Shown here in pieces: positions 56,458-64,000 of a stretch of DNA of 64,000 nucleotides (position 1 is its first letter; every line of letters begins with the position of its first letter). The DNA is taken from positions 62,001-126,000 of the forward strand of contig NZ_LXEU01000030.1 in assembly GCF_001654985.1 (NCBI RefSeq). Direction: 5' to 3'. The translations under genes were made by a program, and so were the position numbers. This DNA comes from Kluyvera georgiana ATCC 51603. Lineage in GTDB: Bacteria > Pseudomonadota > Gammaproteobacteria > Enterobacterales > Enterobacteriaceae. The notes beneath the pieces are model-generated. The model was not told the origin of the DNA, searched no databases, and saw only the letters and a list, made by a program, of their open reading frames with translations.

Positions 56458-57351
56458 ATGACGACGCTGAATCTGGGATATCTGGCAACCTTCCGCCTGG
56501 TGGTGCAGCGTGGCAGCTTTTCGGCGGCGGCTGATGCGCTGGGTATCTCTCAGCCTGCAGTGAGTCTTCAGGTTCGCCAGCTTGAACAGTTCTTACAGAC
56601 AAGGTTGATTGAACGTACCGGGCGCGGCGTGAAGGCGACGGCGGCAGGAATGGCGCTGCTGCTGCACGGCGAGCGGATTGAACAGGCGGTGAATGAAGCC
56701 GTGCAGTCGGTAAGCGAATGCAGCGAGCAGGTGAGCGGCCAGATTTCGTTGGGCACCGGGGCTACGGCGTGCATTCATCTGCTGCCGCCGATGCTGCAGG
56801 AACTGCGTGAGCGTTACCCGCGGCTGACGGTGGGGGTGACCACCGGCAATACCCCGGATATCGTGCGGGCGATAGAAGAGAATCGGCTCGATTTGGGGCT
56901 GGTCACCTTGCCCGCGAGCGGGCGCAGTCTGGAGGTTATGGCGGTTCAACGAGAGGAATTTGTGCTGATTATTGCTGCAACGCAACGGACGTCAATGGCA
57001 ACGCCGGCCGCGTTGCGGGATCTACCGCTTATCGCGTTCGAGCAAGGAAGCGGCACGCGTAGCCTGATTGATGGCTGGTTCCAACGAGCAGGCGTAGACG
57101 TCCGGCCGGTGATGCAATTGGGCAGTATTGAAGCGATAAAGCGAATGGTGGCCGCCGGCCTGGGTTACAGCATTATTCCGCGTATGGCGGTTGAGGCGCC
57201 TCGTGACCGGGAAGGGTTACATGTCTGCTCGCTGGCACCGCTGCTGCACCGCCAGCTGGCGGTGGTGATGCGCCACGATAAGATCCTCAGTAAAGGAATT
57301 GCTGAGTTAGTGAAGCTGTTGCAAAGGGCACCCGCGTGCCCTCGGGATTAA
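56458..57351 (+). CDS. LysR-family transcriptional regulator
   Basis: This 297-residue protein has the N-terminal LysR winged helix (residues about 5-65, FRLVVQRGSFSAAADALGIS then QPAVSLQVRQLEQFL). The type 2 periplasmic-binding effector domain follows (ATACIHLLPPML, IAFEQGSGTRSLID). It most likely controls the divergent MFS-GNAT genes through the TTATGC-N11-GCATAA site. Its stop overlaps the mscS-like gene by 4 bp, convergently. Confidence 0.92.
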   Translation: MTTLNLGYLATFRLVVQRGSFSAAADALGISQPAVSLQVRQLEQFLQTRLIERTGRGVKATAAGMALLLHGERIEQAVNEAVQSVSECSEQVSGQISLGTGATACIHLLPPMLQELRERYPRLTVGVTTGNTPDIVRAIEENRLDLGLVTLPASGRSLEVMAVQREEFVLIIAATQRTSMATPAALRDLPLIAFEQGSGTRSLIDGWFQRAGVDVRPVMQLGSIEAIKRMVAAGLGYSIIPRMAVEAPRDREGLHVCSLAPLLHRQLAVVMRHDKILSKGIAELVKLLQRAPACPRD

Positions 57352-58226
57352 TCAACCAGCTGTAGCTGCGGGTGCGCTGGCGCGGTCACGTTCTCCACGC
57401 GAATATCCATCTGTGGATAAGGCAGGTCGATATGATTGGCGTCCAGCGCCTCTTTGATGTTTTCCAGCATATCGTAATAGGTGTCCCAGTAATCCGCATT
57501 GCGTACCCACACTCGCACATAAAAGTTCAGCGATGAGGCGCCCAGCTCGCCCAGACGGACGGTGACGCCGCGCTGGCGGTCAATCCGCGAGTCTTTTTCA
57601 ATCAGCTGATTAATCACGCGTTTGACGTCAGCAATGCGGCTCTGGTAACCTACGCCGATGACGAGATCGATACGACGGAACGGATGGCGGGAGTAGTTGA
57701 TGATGTTGTCAGCGATAATCTTGCCGTTGGGGATCACCACTTCTTTGCTATCGCCTGTCAGCAGCGTGGTGGAGAAAATGTGCACCTTCTCTACCGTGCC
57801 GGTCATGGCGCCAATCTGAACCACTTCACCGGCGCGGAAAGGGCGCAGGGAAACCAGCAGCACGCCCGCGGCAAAGTTGGAGAGCGAGCCCTGAAGCGCC
57901 AGCCCGACCGCCAGGCCCGCAGCACCGATAACGGCGATGATCGATGAGGTTTCGATCCCCACGCGGCCCAGCGCGGCCACGACAAAGAAAGCCAGCGTAA
58001 TGTAACGTACCAGCGCGGTGAAAAACTGGACGATAGTGATATCGACTTTACGCTTGAGCAGGAGCTTTTCCAGCCCGCGGGACAGCAGGCGTGAGATAGC
58101 TTTACCGACGAACAACAGAATAATGGCAGCAACGACATTCCAGCCAAATTGAATAACCGCATCGCTGTGGCCAGCCATCCATTCAACGGCATTTTTGATT
58201 TTGGGAAATAAGGTAAAACCGGTCAT
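57348..58226 (-). CDS. MscS-family small mechanosensitive channel (paralogue)
   Basis: This 292-residue protein has three N-terminal membrane helices. The third is glycine/alanine rich, as in MscS (GAAGLAVGLALQGSLSNFAAGVLLV). The beta-domain signature RPFRAGEVVQIG and NGKIIADNIINYSR follow. Such channels release solutes at low turgor. Canonical mscS lies elsewhere (near fbaA in E. coli), and the sequence differs at the N-terminus, so this is an additional copy. ATG at 58226; a GTG one codon upstream is possible. Confidence 0.88.
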   Translation of the reverse strand: MTGFTLFPKIKNAVEWMAGHSDAVIQFGWNVVAAIILLFVGKAISRLLSRGLEKLLLKRKVDITIVQFFTALVRYITLAFFVVAALGRVGIETSSIIAVIGAAGLAVGLALQGSLSNFAAGVLLVSLRPFRAGEVVQIGAMTGTVEKVHIFSTTLLTGDSKEVVIPNGKIIADNIINYSRHPFRRIDLVIGVGYQSRIADVKRVINQLIEKDSRIDRQRGVTVRLGELGASSLNFYVRVWVRNADYWDTYYDMLENIKEALDANHIDLPYPQMDIRVENVTAPAHPQLQLVD

Positions 58227-58267
58227 CACAAGCCCTGCCTGGTTAAAAATAATGGCGAAAAAATCAA

Positions 58268-58513
58268 ATGAAGATATATAAAATATCTATATATTTGTTT
58301 TATATATCTGAGGTGTATGGGTTAGCGATTGTTTGCGCAGTTATTGTCTTTTTTCTGCCCATTTATCAAGAGTATAAAAAACAGCGCGAATGGTGCGGCG
58401 AAGCGAAAATAAAATTTTGTGTATTCGTGCGGGAAACATTTTTTTGCCCACTTTACGACTGGATATGGCCTGTCATGCAGATCCCTTACCGGATGGTTAA
58501 ACGGGATGCTTAG
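58268..58513 (+). CDS. small hypothetical membrane protein
   Basis: This 81-residue frame has one strong hydrophobic helix (residues 15-32, VYGLAIVCAVIVFFLPI). The rest is Cys- and aromatic-rich with a basic end (YRMVKRDA). The ribosome site is weak, and no relative is recognised. It lies between the mscS-like gene and yfgG in otherwise AT-rich DNA. It could be real or a chance frame; the hydrophobic segment and lack of opposing gene favour real. Confidence 0.4.
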   Translation: MKIYKISIYLFYISEVYGLAIVCAVIVFFLPIYQEYKKQREWCGEAKIKFCVFVRETFFCPLYDWIWPVMQIPYRMVKRDA

Positions 58514-58540
58514 CCATTCGGTAAGGAATCTTTTGGGGGA

Positions 58541-58744
58541 TTAACGATCGTCGGTTTGTGCGGGGGGAGTCTGTTGCGACAGGCTGCTCTGCTGGGATTC
58601 TTTTTTGTCCTGGTGGTGATGCCACGCACCGATGGAGGAGTAGACGAAGCGTCCGAAGAAGAAGAGGAAACTGATAAGCAGTACGATCCGGGTCATTCGA
58701 CTGTTAAATCGGTGTCGTTTTCGTAGGCTGGTAACCTGGCTCAC
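58541..58744 (-). CDS. yfgG: YfgG family protein
   Basis: This 67-residue protein is a clear match to E. coli YfgG: basic N-terminus (RKRHRFNSRMTR), then a membrane helix (IVLLISFLFFFGRFVY), then a polar tail. E. coli YfgG has been linked to nickel and cobalt stress tolerance. The start is GTG at 58744, preceded by AAGGA 8 bp upstream; a longer frame from TTG at 58762 is not conserved. It is in its K-12 position next to yfgF. Confidence 0.88.
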   Translation of the reverse strand: MSQVTSLRKRHRFNSRMTRIVLLISFLFFFGRFVYSSIGAWHHHQDKKESQQSSLSQQTPPAQTDDR

Positions 58745-59095
58745 AAAGGGGTCCTTTAGCAATACCCATAGACGGGCGATTTGTACATTAAGGCACAGAG
58801 TGGCGCACGGGTCAATTGAGATGAATGTAAAAATCCGTCAGATAAAACATTAATTAATGTTATATAAGATATTATACGTATTCACAAAGATAAATTAATA
58901 ATTAGATGAACGGCAAAGAAAACGAAATTATTGTTTTTATGTACGCGGTTTCTTGACTCACATCAAACTTCATTCGTAACTGATAACTAAAATCCTCGCT
59001 ATACCCGCGCATTGCCTTCTTTCGCGGACGTTTAAGCCAGGTTGGATGCCTGTCTGAAAATACCCAGCAGGATTTGGGGTATCTATAGAGCATCT

Positions 59096-61381
59096 ATGAA
59101 TTTCTGTAAAATATATAAGCAATATCGCGATTGCTGGTGGGGCCTTCCGCTGATATTGCCACTTCTGATATTGCCAATAATTAGACTTGCTAATACGTAC
59201 ACCTATGTTGGCGGTGGCAAGACCTACCTTTATTATCTGCCGATGCCGTTTCTGCTGTGTATGATGCTGTTTTTCGGCTGGAAAGCACTGCCTGGGTTGA
59301 TTGTAGGTATTGGCTGCTATCTCACGCGCGATCTGCATGTGGTTGAAGAAATGGGCATCACGCTGCAGTTTCTGATTCCTACGCTGGTGGCATGGGGCGG
59401 CTATCAGTATTTCAACAGCGGGCGCAAAATGGTGTCGCATGGCGACACGCGGCTCATGGCACAGCGGTTGTTCTGGCAGATGTTTATCCCTGCCACACTG
59501 TTTATGCTGCTGATCCAATTTACGCTCTATATTGGTATATACCCGAGTTTCAGCGATGTACAGTGGACCTCGCCGCTGACCCAGCGCAATCTGATCAACT
59601 ACCAGTCGCTGCTGATGGGCTACCTGACCGGCGTGCCGCTGTGTTATTTGCTGATTAGGTTAATCCGCAACCCTTATTATATTCGCGCTTTTATTTCTCA
59701 GGTGCGCCTGGACTTTGATCCAAAAGTGAAGTGGCCGGAAATAATAGTCTGGAGCGGCTTCGTGCTGGGGATTTTCTCCATGCTGATGATGCCGCTGGAC
59801 AGTGGCAGCACCATTTTCAGTACCAACTATACCCTCTCTTTGCTGCTGCCCATCATGCTGTGGGGATCGATGCGCTTCGGTTACCGCTTTATTTCGGTGG
59901 TCTGGACGCTGCTGCTGATTGTGGCGATTCACTACCATTATCACTACGTGCCGCACACAGCAGGTTACAGCGTACAGCTGGCAATTACCTCGTCCAGCTT
60001 CCTGGTATTCTCGTTTATCATTGCTTATATGGCCATGCTCTCAAGCCGTCAGCGGGCTATCCACGATCGGGTACGGCGGATGGCCTTTATCGATCCCGTG
60101 GTCAATCTGCCCAACATGCGCGCCTTGAATCGGGCAATAAGCAAGGCGCCATGGTCGGTACTGTGTTTCCTGCGTATGCCGGATCTCGAGGTCCTTACCC
60201 GGCACTACGGGATTATGCTGCGTATCAACTACAAGCAGAATCTGGCGGAGTACCTGAGCGAGGTGCTCCGCCCGGGCGAAGGGGTGTATCAGCTGACCGG
60301 CAGCGACCTGGCAGTACAGCTGCATACGGAATCCTACAAAGAGCGTATTGAAGATCTCTATGCGCGTCTGAAAATGTTCCGCTATAGCTGGAACGGTATG
60401 CCGTTACAGCCGCAGATTGGCCTCAGCTACTGCTACATTCAATCGCCAGTATCACACCTTTCGCTGATGCTGGGCGAGCTGAATACGGTGGCCGAGCTGT
60501 CTCTGGTGACCGACCGCCCGGAAAACCTCCAGCGGCGCGGCGCGCAGCACTTGCAGCAGGAGCTGAAGGACAAAATCGCGATGATGGTCCGCGTTCAACA
60601 AGCGCTGGAGAACGACCGTTTCCGCCTGATGGCGCAGCCGATCGTCGGCATTCGCGGCGATAATTATCACGAAGTGCTGTTGCGAATGTTGGGCGATGAT
60701 GATGATGAGTTGATCTCGCCAACGCTGTTCCTGCCGGTCGCCCACGAATTTGGTATGGCTTCGCGTATCGACCTGTGGGTACTGGAAAATACGCTGCGCT
60801 TTATGGCCAGCCGTCGGGCGACCAACCCCGGTATGCGTCTGGCGCTGAACCTCGCGCCATCAACGGCAAGCGGGCTAGGCTTTTCCCAACAGGTGGCGTT
60901 ATTGCTGGAAGAGCATGGCATCGAAGCATGGCAGTTGGTCTTTGAAATTACTGAAAGTCATTCGTTGGTCAATGTGGAACAGGCTCGTCGCACGCTTCGA
61001 GAGCTACAGGAACTGGGCTGCCGGGTGGCAATAGATGATTTTGGCACCGGATACGCCAGCTACGCCAGGCTTAAGCATATCAGCGCTGATATCCTCAAAA
61101 TTGACGGCAGTTTTATCCGCAATATTGCGACCAGCAGTATGGACTATCAGATAGTGGCATCGATCTGCCATCTGGCGCGGATGAAGAAAATGCGCGTGGT
61201 GGCGGAATATGTGGAAAACGAAGAGATTCGTCAGGCGGCGATCGCGCTGGGTATTGATTATCTGCAGGGTTATAGCATCGGTAGGCCAGCTCCCCTTGAG
61301 GAGCTGGCGGCAGCCGAGTGCACAAGCGTTGAATCAGGCCGCGACGACCTCGTCGGGCGCACGCTCCTCTGTGATTTTTAA
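59096..61381 (+). CDS. yfgF: cyclic-di-GMP phosphodiesterase YfgF
   Basis: This 761-residue membrane protein has an N-terminal MASE1-type sensor with about eight or nine helices. A degenerate GGDEF domain follows: the active site reads TGSDLAV instead of GGDEF. The C-terminal EAL domain is active-looking (EVLLRMLGD, the conserved [32 protein letters not shown]). E. coli YfgF is a c-di-GMP phosphodiesterase linked to anaerobic and peroxide sensitivity. Start at 59096 follows AGAG. Its last 48 bp overlap the convergent ppx gene, giving a C-terminal tail that is probably lineage-specific. The 351 bp upstream to yfgG has no gene. Confidence 0.93.
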   Translation: MNFCKIYKQYRDCWWGLPLILPLLILPIIRLANTYTYVGGGKTYLYYLPMPFLLCMMLFFGWKALPGLIVGIGCYLTRDLHVVEEMGITLQFLIPTLVAWGGYQYFNSGRKMVSHGDTRLMAQRLFWQMFIPATLFMLLIQFTLYIGIYPSFSDVQWTSPLTQRNLINYQSLLMGYLTGVPLCYLLIRLIRNPYYIRAFISQVRLDFDPKVKWPEIIVWSGFVLGIFSMLMMPLDSGSTIFSTNYTLSLLLPIMLWGSMRFGYRFISVVWTLLLIVAIHYHYHYVPHTAGYSVQLAITSSSFLVFSFIIAYMAMLSSRQRAIHDRVRRMAFIDPVVNLPNMRALNRAISKAPWSVLCFLRMPDLEVLTRHYGIMLRINYKQNLAEYLSEVLRPGEGVYQLTGSDLAVQLHTESYKERIEDLYARLKMFRYSWNGMPLQPQIGLSYCYIQSPVSHLSLMLGELNTVAELSLVTDRPENLQRRGAQHLQQELKDKIAMMVRVQQALENDRFRLMAQPIVGIRGDNYHEVLLRMLGDDDDELISPTLFLPVAHEFGMASRIDLWVLENTLRFMASRRATNPGMRLALNLAPSTASGLGFSQQVALLLEEHGIEAWQLVFEITESHSLVNVEQARRTLRELQELGCRVAIDDFGTGYASYARLKHISADILKIDGSFIRNIATSSMDYQIVASICHLARMKKMRVVAEYVENEEIRQAAIALGIDYLQGYSIGRPAPLEELAAAECTSVESGRDDLVGRTLLCDF

Positions 61382-62881
61382 CAACCAGCCGGTGACGCTC
61401 TCCCAGTACTCCTGCTCTTTTTCCAAATCGAGCAGCACCAGCGCGTTCTGGGTAAACCAGTCGTGCGGGAAGCAGAGCGTCCAGTGGTTGGCTTCGGTCG
61501 TGAGCTTCAGCGTCGGCGGCGTGGTGGTTGCCTGACGTTGGTTGTTCAGCAGCACGCCCAGGCGTAACAGCTGGATCATCGGCAGGAACTGTTTCTTCTT
61601 AAACAGCGTAAAGCGCGGCAGCTCGTCGAGCTTAATGGCTTTACGATGGAAGCGCACCAGCGTCGCCATCAGATATTGCTGTTCCTGGTTGAAGCCCGGC
61701 AGATCGCTGTTTTGCAGAATGTAGGCCGAGTGGCGATGCATACCGCTGTGGTTAATATTTAGCCCCACTTCGTGCAGCATCGATGCCCATTTCAGCAGCG
61801 CGTTCAGCTGCGGGTTACCCAGCTTCGGGTTCTGCTCCAGCCACTGATCGTACATTTGCATGGTGGTTTCGAGTACGCGTTGGGCCTGCTCGCGGTCGAT
61901 GTTGTACTGGTTTGCCAGGCTTTGCGCGGTGCGGCTACGCACGTCCTGATGGCGGAAGCGGCCTTCCATCTCATACAGCACGCCTTCGCGCAGCGCGCCG
62001 TCAGACAGGCGCAGCTCTTTAATCGCCAGCGCGTCGAACACGCCGCAGAGAATCGCCAGCCCCGGCACAAAGACGCCTTTACGCTCTTCGGACAGGCCTG
62101 GCAAACTCAGGCTGCTGAAGTTTTTAAACTTCAGCACTTCTTCAACCAGCTTTTCCAGCCGCTCCGGGGTGATAAAACCGTCTTTCTCGCCCATCTCGAG
62201 CAGCACTTCATGCGCGGCCTTAATGGTGCCGGAAGCGCCCATCGCTACGCTCCAGCCCTGGATGCGGAACTGCCATGCCAGGGTTTCCAGCTTTTGTACC
62301 GCCGCCATACGGGCGCGCTGGAAGTTCTCGCGATTGATGGTTCCTGCCAGGAAGAACTGCTGCCCGAAGCTCACGCAACCCATGCGGCGGCTTTCTACCA
62401 GCTTGGGTTCGAAATCTTCGCCAATCACCAGCTCCGTTGAGCCGCCGCCGATGTCGATAACCAGCTTGCGGCCTTTCTCCGGCTGTGTGTGCTCTACGCC
62501 CATGAAAATCAGACGGGCTTCTTCATTCCCGGAGATGATTTCAATCGGGTAGGGGATCACTTTTTCCGCGCGCTTGAGAAACTCGGTCGCGTTGGCGGCC
62601 TGACGTAACGAGTGCGTACCCACGATACAGACGCTGGAAGGGGAGAAGCCCTGTAGTCGCTCGGCAAATAGCGACAGGCAGCTTAACCCGCGTTCCATGG
62701 CCTCTTCACTCAGCATGTTGTTCTCATCCAGACCGTCGGCCAGATGAACGCGCTGTTTCAGGCGGCCGATGATCTGCATCGCACCGTCGACGACGCGCGC
62801 AATGACCATGTGAAAACTGTTCGAACCAAGATCAACCGCCGCAAACTCCTGCGGCCGGGGTGCTTTGCTTTTTATTGGCAT
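61334..62881 (-). CDS. ppx: exopolyphosphatase
   Basis: This 515-residue protein has the actin-like phosphatase core: [26 protein letters not shown] and [15 protein letters not shown]-terminal HD-like helical region ([20 protein letters not shown]) follows. It removes terminal phosphates from long polyphosphate chains. It follows ppk after 3 bp, so the two opposing activities are co-transcribed. Slightly longer at the C-terminus than the E. coli protein (513). Confidence 0.97.
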   Translation of the reverse strand: MPIKSKAPRPQEFAAVDLGSNSFHMVIARVVDGAMQIIGRLKQRVHLADGLDENNMLSEEAMERGLSCLSLFAERLQGFSPSSVCIVGTHSLRQAANATEFLKRAEKVIPYPIEIISGNEEARLIFMGVEHTQPEKGRKLVIDIGGGSTELVIGEDFEPKLVESRRMGCVSFGQQFFLAGTINRENFQRARMAAVQKLETLAWQFRIQGWSVAMGASGTIKAAHEVLLEMGEKDGFITPERLEKLVEEVLKFKNFSSLSLPGLSEERKGVFVPGLAILCGVFDALAIKELRLSDGALREGVLYEMEGRFRHQDVRSRTAQSLANQYNIDREQAQRVLETTMQMYDQWLEQNPKLGNPQLNALLKWASMLHEVGLNINHSGMHRHSAYILQNSDLPGFNQEQQYLMATLVRFHRKAIKLDELPRFTLFKKKQFLPMIQLLRLGVLLNNQRQATTTPPTLKLTTEANHWTLCFPHDWFTQNALVLLDLEKEQEYWESVTGWLLKITEERAPDEVVAA

Positions 62882-62884
62882 AGG

Positions 62885-64000
62885 TTAGTCAGGTTGTTCA
62901 AGTGATTTGATGTAATCGTAAATCGCCTGCTGCGAGCGGACCTTACGGCGGTTGCCGCGCGGAACATAGCGATTACTCAGTTCTTTATCAATAAAACGGG
63001 CTTTCACCGTGTCGCTAAACAGAATATCGATAATATCGAGGATCCGTTGTTTGAGACGCGGATCGAGCAGCGGCGTCGCCACTTCAATACGGTAGTCGAT
63101 ATTACGGGTCATCCAGTCAGCGGAGGAGAGATAAACGCGTTTATCGCCGCCGTTCTCAAAAATATAGATCCTGTCGTGCTCAAGGAAACGGTCAACGATG
63201 CTAATGACACGAATATTTTCACTGATCCCCTCTAATTCAGGGATCAAAGAGCACATGCCGCGGATCAGCAGGTTGACCTGCACGCCTGAACTGGAGGCCG
63301 CATACAGGCGATCGACCAACCCTTTATCCACCAGGTTGTTGAGCTTAAGGGTGATCCCGGCTGCGATACCGTTCTGTGCGTTGGCGATTTCGCGGTCGAT
63401 CATCTCGTACAACAGGCGGCGCGAGTTCTGCGGTGAGACCAGCAGATAGTCGAAGCTCACCGGACGATAGGGGTTCTCAATAAAGTTAAATACCCGGCGC
63501 ACTTCGTTGGTGATACGCGCATCGGCGGTGAGCAGCGAGTAGTCGGTGTAGATGCGCGCGGTTTTCTCGTTAAAGTTACCGGTGCCGATATGGGCGTAGC
63601 GCACCACGTCATCGCCTTCTTTACGGGAGATGAGGAACAGTTTGGCGTGAATTTTCAGCCCCGGCGCGGAGAAGATGACATGTACCCCTGCTTCGGTGAG
63701 CCGCTTCGCCCAGTGGATGTTGGCCTCTTCGTCGAAGCGCGCCTGTAGCTCCACCACCACCGTCACTTTCTTACCGTTGTGCGCGGCGTGAATCATGGCA
63801 TCAATGATGCGCGAGTCTTTTGCCACGCGATAGATGTTGATTTTTATCGCCAGTACGCTCGGGTCGAAGGAGGCCTGACGCAGCAGTTCCAGCACGTGTT
63901 CAAAGGTGTGGTACGGATAATAGAGCAGCACATCGCGCTCGCGAATGGCGTCGAAGCCGTTGCGGAATTTATCAAACCACAGGTGGCGAAGACGCGGCAG
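62885..64000 (-). CDS. ppk: polyphosphate kinase (5' part outside window)
   Basis: The frame runs off the right edge. The visible C-terminal 371 residues begin [20 protein letters not shown] and cover the two phospholipase D-like catalytic domains. The phosphohistidine region is [12 protein letters not shown], and the second catalytic histidine lies in [13 protein letters not shown]. It reversibly makes polyphosphate from ATP. The start is not in this window. ppx follows 3 bp downstream. Confidence 0.97.
   Translation of the reverse strand: MPRLRHLWFDKFRNGFDAIRERDVLLYYPYHTFEHVLELLRQASFDPSVLAIKINIYRVAKDSRIIDAMIHAAHNGKKVTVVVELQARFDEEANIHWAKRLTEAGVHVIFSAPGLKIHAKLFLISRKEGDDVVRYAHIGTGNFNEKTARIYTDYSLLTADARITNEVRRVFNFIENPYRPVSFDYLLVSPQNSRRLLYEMIDREIANAQNGIAAGITLKLNNLVDKGLVDRLYAASSSGVQVNLLIRGMCSLIPELEGISENIRVISIVDRFLEHDRIYIFENGGDKRVYLSSADWMTRNIDYRIEVATPLLDPRLKQRILDIIDILFSDTVKARFIDKELSNRYVPRGNRRKVRSQQAIYDYIKSLEQPD

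Overview
The window is chromosomal DNA from a member of the Enterobacteriaceae. Gene order and protein sequence follow the Escherichia coli K-12 core from hcaT/csiE through isc, pbpC, hisS, der and guaBA to ppk, read here in the opposite orientation to the K-12 map. The REP/BIME repeats, an ERIC element and the set of variable insertions point to the Citrobacter/Enterobacter/Klebsiella/Salmonella side of the family rather than to E. coli itself. The genus cannot be fixed from this sequence alone. Comparisons with other genomes are from memory.

Layout. (1) 1-5.5 kb: end of hcaT, csiE, a DUF1007/NicO metal-transport pair, osmC, suhB and trmJ. (2) 5.5-13.7 kb: the iscRSUA-hscBA-fdx-iscX iron-sulfur cluster operon behind two abutting IscR sites, then pepB and sseB. 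An ERIC element lies between iscS and iscU. (3) 13.7-19 kb: a RyfA-like RNA locus, then a minus-strand block of alpha-glucoside PTS, 6-phospho-alpha-glucosidase, sseA and an RpiR-type regulator. (4) 19-35.6 kb: yfhM-pbpC, ndk, rlmN, rodZ-ispG-hisS-yfgM-bamB-der. (5) 35.7-45 kb: a variable block between der and yfgJ. It holds 5-oxoprolinase pxpBCA, a winged-helix regulator, the membrane pair DUF969/DUF979, DUF2891, a broken EAL gene, a ymjA homologue, a MetC-like lyase and a Gfo/Idh/MocA oxidoreductase. (6) 45-50 kb: yfgJ, xseA and guaBA. (7) 50.0-53.85 kb: a small island at the 3' end of guaA, bounded by near-identical 15-bp repeats. It carries only two overlapping genes of the DUF262 (GmrSD/SspE/BrxU-like) nuclease superfamily and no integrase. 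(8) 53.9-58.5 kb: a Phd/RelE-type toxin-antitoxin pair, a GNAT acetyltransferase with an MFS transporter, a divergent LysR regulator, an MscS paralogue and a small orphan ORF. (9) 58.5-64 kb: yfgG, yfgF, ppx and the 3' part of ppk, which runs off the window.

The most interesting accessory item is the tandem DUF262 / DUF262-DUF1524 pair alone in the guaA island, a likely anti-phage system. Next are the ERIC element between iscS and iscU, sseA embedded in a sugar operon, and the pxpBCA-DUF969/979/2891 locus, which looks like a complete pyroglutamate uptake and degradation unit.
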